Source: Onchocerca lupi (taxonomy: Eukaryota > Nematoda > Chromadorea > Rhabditida > Onchocercidae). Taken from it: a DNA stretch of 64,000 nucleotides. Of the stretch, positions 1 through 11,825 are shown one piece after another. Made by a program: the position numbers and the translations under genes. Each line of letters starts with the position of its first letter. Positions within the stretch are counted from its first letter, which is position 1. The notes beneath the pieces are model-generated. The model had not been told where the DNA came from. It was given only the letters and a program-made list of their open reading frames with translations, and ran no database searches. Location of the stretch: contig JAOVVO010000344.1 of NCBI GenBank assembly GCA_028564675.1, positions 1-64,000 on the forward strand, written 5' to 3'.

Positions 1-126
<126 letters not shown>

Positions 127-2350
127 GCAAGCGACAACAACAACAAACTGCTTTTGTCGTATGTTTCTTTGTTGAAAAATAAGGCAAAACATTTCAATGA
201 AAATAAATGGCATTAATTGAAATATTCACGATGTTCTGTTGTTCTGTGGCATTCAGATGTTACGCTGATACGATGATACCTTTCATTCCGATATTATCAT
301 TAGCAAAAAGTATAGCGCTGTAAACGAAAATATAAAACTTGTTTGAAATCAGTCATTTTCTCTTTCAACTACAAATAAAGCTTGCATTATTTTAAAATGA
401 TGGCTGGCATCTTCACTAAATTTTACTTTCATTGTTTGAAAATTTTCAAATTCGGAATTCAAAATCGACGAAATATTTTTTTTTTTTTTAACCCAACAAT
501 AGTTAGAGATTAATATGAGATCTTGACAAAAAAAGACCACACTTTTAAATTATTCAAATATTTTATTAAACGGTACCAATCCATCGTGAAAATTTGTTCG
601 TTATTTTAATGAATGAAGCAGTTTAGTTTGCAAAATTTAGAGGACGAAAAGGTTAAAGTTTGGTGCAAGATTAACTGACACTACCAATCATTTCACCAGA
701 TTTTTCTGAAGGGTTGTGAATGTGTGAAAGTTGTCAAAGGGCAGAAAAATTTAAAATGTTTGGTCCAAATTGATGTTGCTCTAATTTGTATTAAAATTCA
801 GCGGCTCAATCTTGTCGTGTTGATTTTTTTCTCGATCTTAATTACTACTCTGTTCGTATTTCTTCATTATGATACCTTTTACATTCGATAATAAACATCT
901 CAGTAATATAATTGGTGTAGTTTCGAAAAGTTTAATTGAAATTTTAACTTACCATCATGAAAGGTAGAACAAAAGCATCATTGAACTGGAATAAAACAGG
1001 TCTTGCAATACAAAATTAAATTTCAAGAAAGACGGCGCACTTCCTCGTTGTTCATTTATTTGAAAAAAATTAGTATAGCAATTTTTGATGTTTGTTTAAA
1101 ATTTAGAAAAATTTCCACTGTTTGCTTGATTTTATAGAAATTTATTTCTAAAAATATGATTTAGAAGATGCATGGTACGTTAATATCTGAAACAATTTTA
1201 TACTAAGCGCATGCCTTTTGAATAAGGTTACGTTAACTTACTTGACTATCTCTACGTTTACCTATTCAGTTCATTTCATTATGATACTTTTTGTATCCGG
1301 TAACTAACATCTCAATAATGTAATTGGTATGGTTTCTAGAAGTCTAATTAAAATCCATATTTTTTCTTTACGAAAGTTTAATCCAATCAATAAAATTACG
1401 CCAACTTATTTTATTATTTCTACATTTACTCATTCCAATTATACATCCACGTTTTTTTCCTTAAATATTAACCCAGTCATACACGGATGTTAATATTATC
1501 TTGATGCCGTTTGATTTCTTGTTACTGAAACCATCATATAACAAAATCGTTATATCAAAAAACGGATTTAAATTACCTTAAGGCAATCATCCGACTAGCA
1601 ACTCATGCATCATTCATGCAAAAATGATATGGCACATAACCCACATTGCAAGTATACATCCTACAATCTTGATGCTTATGAAATCAAGTCAGGATGATTT
1701 AAAATATAGTAGAAATATCCCATGTATGATTGGATTAGCATCCATAAGCAGTGAATGCATGATTTGAATAGGCAAACGAAGAAATAGGTAAATAAATTAA
1801 AAAGGCGTGTTTTTAAATGTGTTAAACCGTTTCTTACACTTACAAAAGTACGATGTTTATCTAACCATATTATGCAATGGTTTATTTTTATATTTTATGC
1901 TGATAATTTATTTTTTTAAAATAAAATCATGAAATTTTAGTCTCTTTAACTTTCTAAAAAGGACTCGTTTTTTTTTTCTCCCTCTCTCTCTCTCCCTCTT
2001 CAAACAGGTATTTTTGTTGCTCCTCTATGTGGCGTCATTCGAAATGCCACATTTCTTAAGTAATAGATTGATCAATATCATACAACAATACCCTGGAAAA
2101 TCATCTGTCGATCTTATTGCGGTTTTTCTAATGAATTCTTCATTTAACTAATTTCCGAATAAACAACATTTCCTTTCTAAAAACCTTTGCAGCGTGAAAA
2201 ATATGTGCTCCTAGCTGCTTGTCATTGTTCTTTCATCATTGATTCAATTCAATCTCGCCAATTTTTGAACAAAACTGCCAAAGTTTAATTTCATCCTTCA
2301 ACAACTTTTTTTTTCCAATTTCGCCTAAATTTATACGAACAACGAATACA
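127..2350. other. Non-coding upstream region
   Basis: No gene was recognised in this A+T-rich stretch. It holds a diverged repeat family (840-1440) and a pyrimidine-rich tract near 1965-2000. It precedes the ShK-nitrobindin gene and presumably contains its promoter and 5' leader. Unlike the other genes here, no AG acceptor lies immediately before that ATG. The short open frames present are rich in Phe, Lys, Asn and Ile and look like chance. Confidence 0.6.
840..1440 (+). repeat. Diverged direct repeats, two to three partial copies
   Basis: A block around 862-942 (TTCATTATGATACC onward) reappears with substitutions around 1275-1353, including the shared stretches AACATCTCA and TAATTGGT. A second block, at 1219-1270 just before the second copy, reappears at about 1389-1440 (TTACG..AACTTA..TTATTTCTAC). 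Together they suggest a unit of about 170 bp present as one full and two partial copies, all well diverged. No coding potential or terminal inverted repeats were seen. Confidence 0.6.
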
Positions 2351-5319
2351 ATGTTATTTTACAATTGTCTACTTACGCTCGGTACTTTTACATTGGTAAA
2401 TGGTGTCAAAACTAAGCATTCAGGTTAGTTTAACATTTCAAATATGCTTAAAAATTAGAAAAGTAATTAATTTCGTCAAATTATTTACCTAATAAATGAT
2501 TTTTTTTCGGTTAAAATAAATTCTTATATAATTTCGGCTTAAATAAATTTTATCCCTTTTCAGTATCTAATATTAATGTTATGCTTCAAAACTTTTCATT
2601 CCAAATAATTTTCCTGATTTTCTCATTCTTTTTTCCTCATTTCAACATTTGTGTAATCTCTCTTTTGTAAAAAGATATGATTTTTTTTTTTTTCATTTGA
2701 ATTTATAAGAAATTATAACAACGAAATATAACAACTTAAAAAAAAAAATAACAACTTAAATTATAACAACTACATTATAACAACGAAAATTTGCGATAAC
2801 ACAAAAGAGATTGCACAATTTTTCAATGCCTGTCATTATCAGCAAACTTTCGATGCCACATATCATTCGTTTTAATGACAAATCTGTGATTGATTTTAGA
2901 TTTTCGAGATAAAAGGCAAATCAATCGTTAGCAGATCTATTTTAAACAAAATTAATTCATTGAATAAGAATTTAATTCGTTAAAAAGAAATATACTTAAT
3001 TTATTTTACGATTTCTTGCAAGATTTTCAACATTGTATGGGACAAAAATTAGAATGGCATTTTACTAATAATACTATGGATGGGTATCATATAAAAAGTA
3101 TTATTTCAACTTTTCAATATGCTTCATTAATTTGATAGCTTATCATTTACGCCATCATACATTATGCATACTTTACTTACGGAAATCAGCTGATTATGCG
3201 TGACTTATTAGTATTACTGAAATAAGTATTTCAATACAAAAAAAGAGAGCATTTTTATATTCTATTATGCTGTAAAAGTTGAAAGATAATATTTCTTTCT
3301 CAAATTTCTTATTTACAAGAGTAAATTCCACTTTTATTTCGTAAATTTTTAGGCAGATTTAGTCCAACATTTTTCAATATAATATTGCCCAAGAGATTTC
3401 TCATTTTTTTTTTTTTTTTTTCATTCGTATGCAATTTTTTGCTTCTCTTGCACTTTTCAATTCGTTATTTTTTCATTTTCAGTAGCGAAAAATTTTGATT
3501 GCAGTAAGATTTCATGCATAAGTTTTAACTTTAAGTTTAGAAAATCTTTAGTGTTGAGAACTATTTTATTTAACTTTTTAACATAAAATTAGAAAGTGTG
3601 CATAAAATTTTATTGAATTATTGTTTATTTGTAGCGGAAAAATGCAGAGATCTAGATCCGCACTGTTTTAATCTGATTGCACAAGATGGAAGTCAATGTT
3701 TTAAATCAACATTTGCTAAGAAAAACTGTCAACTGACATGTATGGTATGTGGTGAAATCGAGAAAAGTTAGCATTTATTTTAAAGAAAATTCTTTTTAAA
3801 TTAATTTCTTTGAATGAAAGGTTTGATTTGTATAAAATACCTGCAACAAAAATTCAAGATTTATATTTGCATGTTATAATAATAGTTTTCACTTGCATAT
3901 AAAGCAATATTTACTTTTATCAAATCTCTCGAATTTTTGATATAAATTTGGTAAATCATTTTGCACAATTTCTATTTACAATTTTACCAAGTATGAAGTA
4001 CATATTTGAATTAAACATAGTTAATACCGATGAAATATATGCTAACATCGATGAAACATGAGAAATTAATAAAGTTTAATTTACCTAACTTTTTCGGTAA
4101 TTTAAAGAGTCTTTTCTGATGTTTCCAAATATTTTAGAATACGATGTACGCAATGTGCCAGAATTACTGAAGCCAATAGCATGGTTAATTGGAATTTGGC
4201 GTGCCGAATCCGGTGGCAAAGCAATCTTTCCAACAATACCCGTATTTACATATGGGGAACAACTTGACTTTTCGTTGCCAACTTCCAACTTAAAAGCCCT
4301 TCAAGCACTTAACTATACGTAAACTTTATGAGTTGTCGAAAAAATGTGAAGCATTCAACTTTATTATCAACTTATCAAACTTATTAAAAGCTTATCAACC
4401 AAGTTAGCTTATCGAGAACAATACAGCAATATTCATAAATTGGATGCATTTGTCAAATACTCTCGATGACGCATTTTTTTAATTTTAGAGCTTTTGCATG
4501 GGATATGAATAATCATGAGGAATTGCATAGCGAATATGGTTTTATAACTATAAAACCGAATACGAAAGAAGTTGCCATGTCAACTGTTATGAACAATGGT
4601 ATGTGAATGAACTTTGCATAACAAATACTGTCAGCAAATCCAGTCTCCGGTTATATTCCAGAAAAAGTAGAAAAATTGTTTCATATACCTAGTTATGCAT
4701 TAAACAAGAATACTAAACTTCGTTTGTTAAATTTCACTAATTTTAGGCTTTGTAATGATTGAACAAGGTCCATTACGCGGCAAGTCAATGAAACTTGTTT
4801 TACAAGATATTGGTCGAATAAGTTTTAGCCGGGATCTACCAGTACATGGGGTTCGATTTTATTCGAATTATTTGTGATTTAATTTCTATTTGATTTATTT
4901 AATCACTGGAAAACTTGACCTCACCATGGCAGGAGAATAATAATGGCCAAGCTAATAGTCTAATTAGAGCCTGATGAAATTAGCAGCGTAATTAAGTGAA
5001 TTTTACGTAGCTGCTGACATTCTCCATGTTTCATCGGATCGCTTGCAGGAAACGATACTCTGTAGGAACAAGATTTTGCGATGACCTTTTCAGTGCCATT
5101 CGAATAAAAAATGATGAATAATAATTGAAAATTCGTCAACCATTACACTTGGAAAATCATTACAATTTAAAAAAAAAAAATGTTGACGATTTACAGACAA
5201 TTCGAGAAATTCGACTATTGGATTCCGATACGCTTGAACAACGATTTCTGATGGAAACGTTGACACATCGCATGCAAGTGCATACTTTTATTCGATATAA
5301 AAAAATTTACCCGAAATAA
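2351..5319 (+). CDS. Secreted ShK domain plus nitrobindin-like heme-binding protein
   Basis: Six exons: 2351-2423, 3635-3751, 4138-4318, 4489-4598, 4747-4841, 5197-5319, giving 232 aa. Residues 1-19 look like a signal peptide (hydrophobic LLTLGTFTLV). Cysteines 28, 35, 46, 56, 60 and 63 form an ShK pattern (C-x6-C-x10-C-x9-C-x3-C-x2-C). Residues 64-232 match the nitrobindin/THAP4 C-terminal beta-barrel (formerly DUF1794): GIWRAESGG near 82-90, FPTI, then LTHRMQVHT near the end, where His221 is the likely heme ligand by family analogy. The exon 2 donor was set at 3752 because an earlier GTATGT would remove the sixth Cys and break the frame. The exon 5 donor GTACAT (4842) was preferred over GTTCGA (4851) for fit to the family. 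Nitrobindins bind ferric heme and react with NO or peroxynitrite; most are cytosolic, so secretion is unusual. The exact substrate is unknown. Confidence 0.85.
2714..2785. repeat. TAACAAC-type short repeat
   Basis: The motif ATAACAAC(T/G) recurs five times, interrupted by an A run, inside intron 1 of the ShK-nitrobindin gene. It is a local low-complexity expansion with no evident function. Confidence 0.7.
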
Positions 5320-6417
5320 ATCAAGCAAATCTCATTTAAAAGAAAAGTGCTGTTTGCATGAAACCAAAGGATAACATCATATTTGAATAAGGAGTTGCCT
5401 GATAAATGATATCTCCCAATTTATACATAAGCTTTCTCAAAAGTTTACATCAAAACCAGTGATACGCTATTGCTCGGGAATACGCTTTATTGAATATCTA
5501 AGATAAGCGAGAAGGATCTGTGGAATACGTATCATTAATAGTTACATTCTAACTGCTTTTAACTACTATTATCTCAAAACTTGAAAACTTAAACGAACTA
5601 TATCATAGCTTTTATCGAACTGAGAGTACAAATGAATGCAGAAGTAAACAATATATAAACAAACGAATCCTACTGCTTTATCAATTCAAAATAAGAGATA
5701 AGTGAAAAATATCTAACATAGAAAGCAATAAAATATTTCTCAAACATTAGTCGAAACTAATAAAGTTACATCCCGAGCAAACATTCCGTTCTACAATAGT
5801 CATCGTACAATGTTTCTTTCGAAAAAAGAAACCAGGATGAATTTCCAAGAAATACGTAACAATTGAATTAAATTATAGACAAATATTTTTGCCTTGTGAT
5901 TCTTAATTCGAAAGCTCTTCTGTTCAAATCTGTTTTCTTCAGTCCTAGACCTCTCAAGTGAGAATTTAAGACCGAAGATGACAGTGCAAACTAAACTAGG
6001 CGGTGGCTCTTGTCAAAGCTGTAAGCAAAACAAATTTTTTTCGTTCTGTGCGAGCGAAATTTCAGAACAATCAAGAATGACTGGAATTACTACATAAGTC
6101 AAAAAAGAGATCAATATATATTATTTTGAATGAAATCAAAAAATTCGAAATTTCACCGATGTAAATACGCTAGCTTTTTTATGGAATAAGTAAATATCAC
6201 CATATCACCTGCTTTGCAGGAAAAAATATAAACAACAGGATGTAATGAACAATCACATTTTAATGCTATCTTTTAGATAAGAAATAAGACCCAATCTACT
6301 TCTTGAGATGAATTATCTTAATCGGAAAAAATTGTAATCATCAATATTTGAAATCCCGGATTAAATAAAAGATGAAAATTTTTGCTATCAATCGAGTATG
6401 TGTTGTGTCCAGCACCA
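5320..6417. other. Convergent intergenic region
   Basis: This 1.1 kb lies between the stop codons of two convergent genes (ShK-nitrobindin on + and VTI1 on -), so it should hold both 3' UTRs. AATAAA-type hexamers occur on the + strand, for example near 5727. No gene was recognised. Confidence 0.6.
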
Positions 6418-7955
6418 TCACAACGACTTATAAATGATGAATAACAAAGAAAATAAAAGTAGCACGGCGATGATAAGCAGCAGCAAACGATTCTGAATTA
6501 ATCTGAAAAGTTAATTAAATTTTAAAATCAGTCCCAGTTATTAAAAAAACCATATGATATAAACGAGAAAAAGAAATGCCGACAATGAATACCTGCGTAT
6601 CATCAGTGACAACATTTTATGGCTTCTGTTTAAATCTCTATCCGCTTGCCGCATACGTTCACGGGCCCGCATTATTGTTTCACGTTGGGAACTCAAATCG
6701 TTTAACACTTCTGTTCCAATCTAAAAAAATTCCATTTTTCTAATATTTCTATGGATTATAATTAAAGAGTCTATGGCCAATTGTTATCGGTTCTGAACAT
6801 CACAGTAGCCACGATCACAGACAATTGCTGCCGAATTTCGCTGAACTATTGAGAAATATTACTCCTTATCCGCTAATTATGATTTTTTTCTTTTTTTCTT
6901 TTTTTTTTTTTTTTTTGAAAGAAAGAAAAATGAATTTTTCAACTTCAAACAAGAATTTTAATTATAACGGTAAAATCTATATATTACAAACTGTCGGCAA
7001 AACCGAGATACTTTTTGGTAGAAATGACGAAATAATCAAAAATCCTTGTATATACAAATTTTTGATCTTTACGCTAGAATTAACATATTGTAAATTGTGT
7101 GTTACTATGCTACATGGAATAACAACTTCACTATAAAAAAGATTCTTATCAGAAGGAATTCATTCATTCACTGATCATTTGCTCTGATCAGTCAGGACAT
7201 TCAATCCTTTACTCTGGTCGGCATTTTACAAACAGCTCTTTCCGAACCTCATCAAATCCTAATAATTCCCAATATCTGTAACCCGCAAATAACTTTCCTA
7301 TTATCAAAAGAGAAGTTCAGTTTATCGGTTTTACCCAACTCAACTTCCAGACTCATCAAACCCTATCAATTCTCAATACCAGTAACCCTCAGATAATTTC
7401 TCTCTCATCAAAGGTAGTTCAAATTATCCGTTTGAACAATCCATACCATCCGATCCCCACCAAATAAAACCTTCCATACTTGCTTTCATGGCATAATCGG
7501 TGAATTCCGGAAGAAAAAGGAAAAAATATAGAGATCGTTTAATAAATACTAAAAATCCAAGCATACCTGATCCGTTTCAATCACCATTCTATAAGTATCT
7601 TGAAGTCTTCTAGATGTTCTCTCCAACCTTTCGGTATTTTCAATCAATTGGTCTTGCTAAAAAAAAAAAAAAAGGATAAAATATTATAGCTTAACATGAA
7701 ATCAGAATTCGTTAACCAGAGGTGAAGCTGTTATGTATTTCATTTGCAAAATCACAGAATGACAGAACAAAATCTTTCTATTGACAAGCTGTTTATTAAA
7801 TTATGATTTCAAATCTGAAAAGTTTATGATTCCATAAAGTGTGATTTTCGTTAGCATACGTATTCCTCTAATTACATCGTTCTACTAACAAAATGATAAT
7901 TCCCAAAGAAATCTTCATTGATCCAAAATTTTTGAAGAAACAGTATATCTATACA

Positions 7956-7993
<38 letters not shown>

Positions 7994-8751
7994 GCCTTAA
8001 GTATATATATATATATTCTTTACAACTATCCGAATCCAGGGGAAGAAAATGTCACTAGCCTGAAAATTACACTCTAACTCAAAACAGAAAAAAAAAATGA
8101 AAATTCTATCACTGCGAAACATAATGAGTGATGGAAATGACAAGTGAAACATGAGAATGTCGAAAACAGAAAAATAAAGACCGACCTGATTTATAGAAAT
8201 TTGATTATCAAATGTCACTAATTCAGCCCGATCAGCGTTATCTTTCAAGCGCTGAATTGCTTTATCCAATTCAGCATCTAACTGTTTTTTATCATTTCGA
8301 TAGCTACGAACTCTTAAATCATATTTCGATCGTTCCGCACTGCAAATCGAAAGTATATTCAAGTTACTTTCCAGAATAGCATGCCAGGGAAATTGTTCTT
8401 TTAATTTAATCATAATTTGTGAGATTATTCTGGAATTACAGTATTTCAACTCATCCATTTCCCTGCCGAAGAATTTCAAATAAGCATATAATCTACAGAG
8501 AGAACAAAATCACATCTTTTTTCAGGATATAATGAATCGTACCTTGACGGTTTCAATTCTCTAACGGTTAATTCCATTTGTTCCAGAAGATTTTCAACAT
8601 CAACCAATAAACGTTGAATTTGATGAATCCCTTCAACTCGTTCATTTTTATTCAAATCTCTTAAACGTCCAATACGTGCTGTAATTTCAGCAGTTTGTAC
8701 TGAGTACTGATGCTCGAAATCACTTAACAACAACGTATTGGCTGCCATCAT
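6418..8751 (-). CDS. vti-1: VTI1-family Qb-SNARE
   Basis: Five exons in coding order: 8751-8543, 8339-8186, 7656-7567, 6720-6593, 6502-6418. All junctions are in phase and give 221 aa, close to the usual length of about 220. Residues 1-90 match the Vti1 N-terminal helical bundle (FEHQYSVQTAEITARIGRL, then VENLLEQMELTVREL). Residues 128-192 form the SNARE motif (NTERLERTSRRL, then QRETIMRARERM), with Gln163 the expected zero-layer residue. Residues 200-218 are a hydrophobic C-terminal anchor with a very short luminal tail. Vti1 pairs with syntaxins in Golgi, trans-Golgi and endosome/lysosome fusion. The first of two consecutive ATGs was chosen; an AG acceptor directly abuts it. The gene lies downstream of uS7m on the same strand, so the two could share a polycistronic transcript. 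The identification is secure. Confidence 0.95.
7959..8016. repeat. (AT)n microsatellite, two blocks
   Basis: Dinucleotide AT runs occupy about 7959-7989 and 8001-8016, separated by a dozen unique bases, inside the VTI1 intron between exons 2 and 3. Length polymorphism is likely. Confidence 0.95.
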
Positions 8752-8753
8752 CT
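8752..8753 (-). promoter_or_regulatory. Probable trans-splice acceptor of VTI1
   Basis: On the minus strand the sequence reads TTGCTAG immediately followed by ATGATG. An AG acceptor with no intervening leader is typical of spliced-leader addition in nematodes. The leader itself is not encoded in this window, and a cis-spliced 5' UTR exon is an alternative. Confidence 0.5.
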
Positions 8754-9727
8754 AGCAAATTAATTCCTGGATGACAGCATATTCTGAAAACGGGAAGGTT
8801 TTATGATGAACATAGCGAGAAAACGTAATAGAATTTCCTCATATATAACTACAGTTTATTATAGTAATTCCAATTATTCTTCATTCAGCTTTAACAATAT
8901 TCAGTAAGCTTTTCAGTTGTATAGATTATACTGATGGATAACTCCATCAAGACATGGCCATTATCAGCACAACTAAAAGATCGAATAAATTAAAAAGGCT
9001 GAAATGAACAGAGAAGAAAAATTGGCGAACGAACAATTTAAGTCAAAGGGATTTCAATAAACTGATTAAACGTAACAAGTTTTAAACTCTTTTATGGATC
9101 CCAGAAAACTGCCTAGAATTAATTTATCTGGTCTGATTCGAAAAAGCAGGGATGATTTTCAGGAAAAAAACAACCAAATAGGAACAAGCGATGTTTTAGT
9201 TCGATGTAGGCACTATTCACTATTACATTACATTATAAAACAATGTTGTTTGATGAGAATCTTAAATTCTCAAAAAAATATGAAACAGATTCGAAAAATC
9301 AAACAATCTGTGCTAGGAACAATGTGCAATTATTTATTGATTTTTATTATATAAGAAAAATTTATTGTATAAAAGCATAATATCCATGCACTAAGACATA
9401 TGTTTACATATCAATATGGCATCACATTGAAACATTTTTGGAATACACATAAAATATCTTTAAAAGATCTGCAATTCACCATCTGACAATAGAGAAAAAT
9501 AGTAGGCTTCAGGACAACTTTGGAGCGTCGAAGTACTAAAACCGGCTATGTACATCGGACGATAAATTTACAGATGATAAAAAATCAAGACTGGCGATAT
9601 TCGCATAAACTTACCCGTCAGTTACAAACCACATCATGTTTCCAGCACTCTTCAACAAAAACATTGGAGAATATCTAATATATTAAACAACATCTTGATT
9701 ACCAACAAATCGAAAATTTCACGCAAT
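8754..9727. other. Spacer between uS7m and VTI1
   Basis: About 970 bp separate the uS7m stop from the VTI1 start, both on the minus strand. An open frame of 86 codons at 9094-9354 (+) starts plausibly but degenerates into Ile/Leu/Lys-rich sequence, has no recognisable domain and probably is not a gene. The spacing is long for a C. elegans operon but not excluded for filarial operons. Confidence 0.5.
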
Positions 9728-11822
9728 TTACTGTCTCCTGTAATGAACATAAGCTCGATTTGCTTCACACTGTTTGTGCAATTCCTGCTTTGCTTGCACC
9801 GTTAAACCTTCGTTTTTGTACGCGGCAAGCAATTCATCAGCTAGTATGTACTGAAAATGAGTAGCACCATGAAAAGTCTTCTGACGGCAAATATCGCGCA
9901 TTGTTTTCATTGCTCGGAATTCAGCATGATGCTCTGATATTGGACATGGTACCATATAAGTTTGTCCACCTAAGAAAAAAAGTTCTCATAAGCAAGATCT
10001 AAGTTTGAAAAAATAATGTCTGGTTCAACCAATAAAATCGTATAAAATCATCTGACACTACATTTCAAGAATAAATCACTGTATCAATACGCATTAAGTA
10101 GAATTCAGATGAAATAACGAGCCGATGAGTGTATGTCACTTAAACAGAATGCTGACCAAAGTAAACAACAGCAAATCTCGTAATAAATAATAATGATGTT
10201 TTGGTAACCATTTCAGGCAAAAATTTTCCAGGAAAAATCAAACGTAATTTCATAAAATTGAATAAAAATAAACAAAAAGCTTACCACGAATAAATGGACG
10301 CAGAATCATTATAGGACAGCAATTCTTAATAGCTTTTTCGGCAATTACTACCGGATCAAGCTCTATTTTATCTTTCTCTTTATCGCTAGCATTTCTCCAT
10401 AAATTATACTGACGTCTTTTCATTATTTCTAGTGCTTCCAAAACAATTTTTCGCATCTTTTCTGCAATATAACAAGAAAGCAATATGATATATTCATTCA
10501 GGTCCACTTAATTTAAATAAATTATACCTAATAATTCTCAGGAGATGACACCATATCTCAAGGTCTCAAATCTTAAGATCAGATATGATAAATATCAATG
10601 ACTTGAGCATATTGTCATATATTATTTTAGTCATTCTGAAAGCAAGGATGTATGTGAAAAGTTTGGTGCATTGAAATTCAACAATATAAATCATGAGTTG
10701 CCTAACCACTGAATAAAACAGACACAAACAGCGACTTCTTTCGTCATTTTGGAAATCATTAAACCCTGGAGATTGGTATAGCTATCCTATATTATAAGGA
10801 GGATGAAGAGACCTCATGTTGATATTAACTAAAGTGTTAACATCCAAGACAGATTCTACTCTGCCAAAGAGTCAAACATTAACGACTCGAACGGTATTAA
10901 CCAAATTCTAAGCACTGGGTTTCAAAACAATTCCATTCTGATATTAAATTGGGAAATATAAAGGGAGATAGAAGAATACGTGGGGAATTCCAGATGAATA
11001 TTGAGAATTTCTATTGATAAAATGAAAATTTTCGACTAACCTTTCATTCCACGTAGCATACATACATTAATTAACCTATCTATGATGCTATTTCGATAAA
11101 ATACTGGCGTCTGAGCACTGGTCATTGCTTTTATATAATAGTATCGGCGATCATCATTTGAGTTGAGCGGTAGATTAAGCTGAAAATAACTATGAAAGTT
11201 CTAAACCTTCCAATTTTCTGTCTCACAAAGTTTAATTAAGAATAATATTTCACCTGAAAAATGTAGGCTTAAGAAAGAAAAAAAAACACGGAAATAATGA
11301 AAATCAAACACCATCTTTTGACAAATTTGAAATGAATAAACAAGTTCAGCTATATCCACTTTTCTTCAAATGCTTTCACTTTGTCAGCGTGTAATAATAG
11401 ATCACTTTTGAGAAAAATACAGCACCGTGATAGTTTATTTTACGTTTGATGAGGAACAATATACTAATTTCATTGCAGCATTAAAATATGAAGATACTTA
11501 GCTCTTAGCTTGGAGATAACTATGGTACTTAGCAAAACAAAAAACCCAGTGGTAGCCATATAAAATTAATTGCCATATTATCATGAGCATTCTACACTAA
11601 CCAAATAATTTTAAGCTTTGATAGTTCGAAGAAATTATAACGAAGAATATGATTATCAATATCATATATAATGGAAACAACCTGCTCCAGATCTACAATT
11701 GGTTCACGAAATACTTTCGGATCATATCTGGAACATATTGCGGCAGATCTGGAAAGCATCCGTCTAGATGTGGTACTATGTAGATAAGTCCCATTTCTCA
11801 AGAATTTTACCAATAATTTCAT
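9728..11822 (-). CDS. mrps-7: Mitochondrial ribosomal protein uS7m
   Basis: Four exons in coding order: 11822-11682, 11179-11041, 10461-10285, 9969-9728. Phases agree at each junction and give 232 aa. Residues 1-30 are basic and Ser/Thr-rich without acidic residues (RRMLSRS), consistent with a mitochondrial presequence. The body matches the uS7 family: SRYDPKVFREPIV near 31-43, TSAQTPVFYRNSIIDRLIN in exon 2, a basic helix MKRRQYNLWRN in exon 3, and the conserved GGQTYMVPCPISEHHAEFRA turn and helix in exon 4. uS7m binds the 3' domain of the small mitoribosomal rRNA in the head of the subunit. An AG acceptor lies one base before the ATG, supporting this start. The length fits nematode homologues as far as I recall. 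Confidence 0.93.
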
Positions 11823-11823
11823 G

Positions 11824-11825
11824 CT
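11824..11825 (-). promoter_or_regulatory. Probable trans-splice acceptor of uS7m
   Basis: The minus strand reads ATATTGCAG, then C, then the ATG. The AG acceptor one base before the start codon suggests spliced-leader trans-splicing of this mRNA. Confidence 0.5.

Noticed and set aside
4842..4851. Alternative exon 5 end of the ShK-nitrobindin gene at 4850 (adding VHG)
   Set aside because: Phase-compatible, but the donor GTTCGA is weaker than GTACAT at 4842 and the three extra residues fit the family less well.
6825..7136. 103-codon plus-strand open frame with a Phe run
   Set aside because: It lies in a VTI1 intron, begins in a T tract and has no domain.
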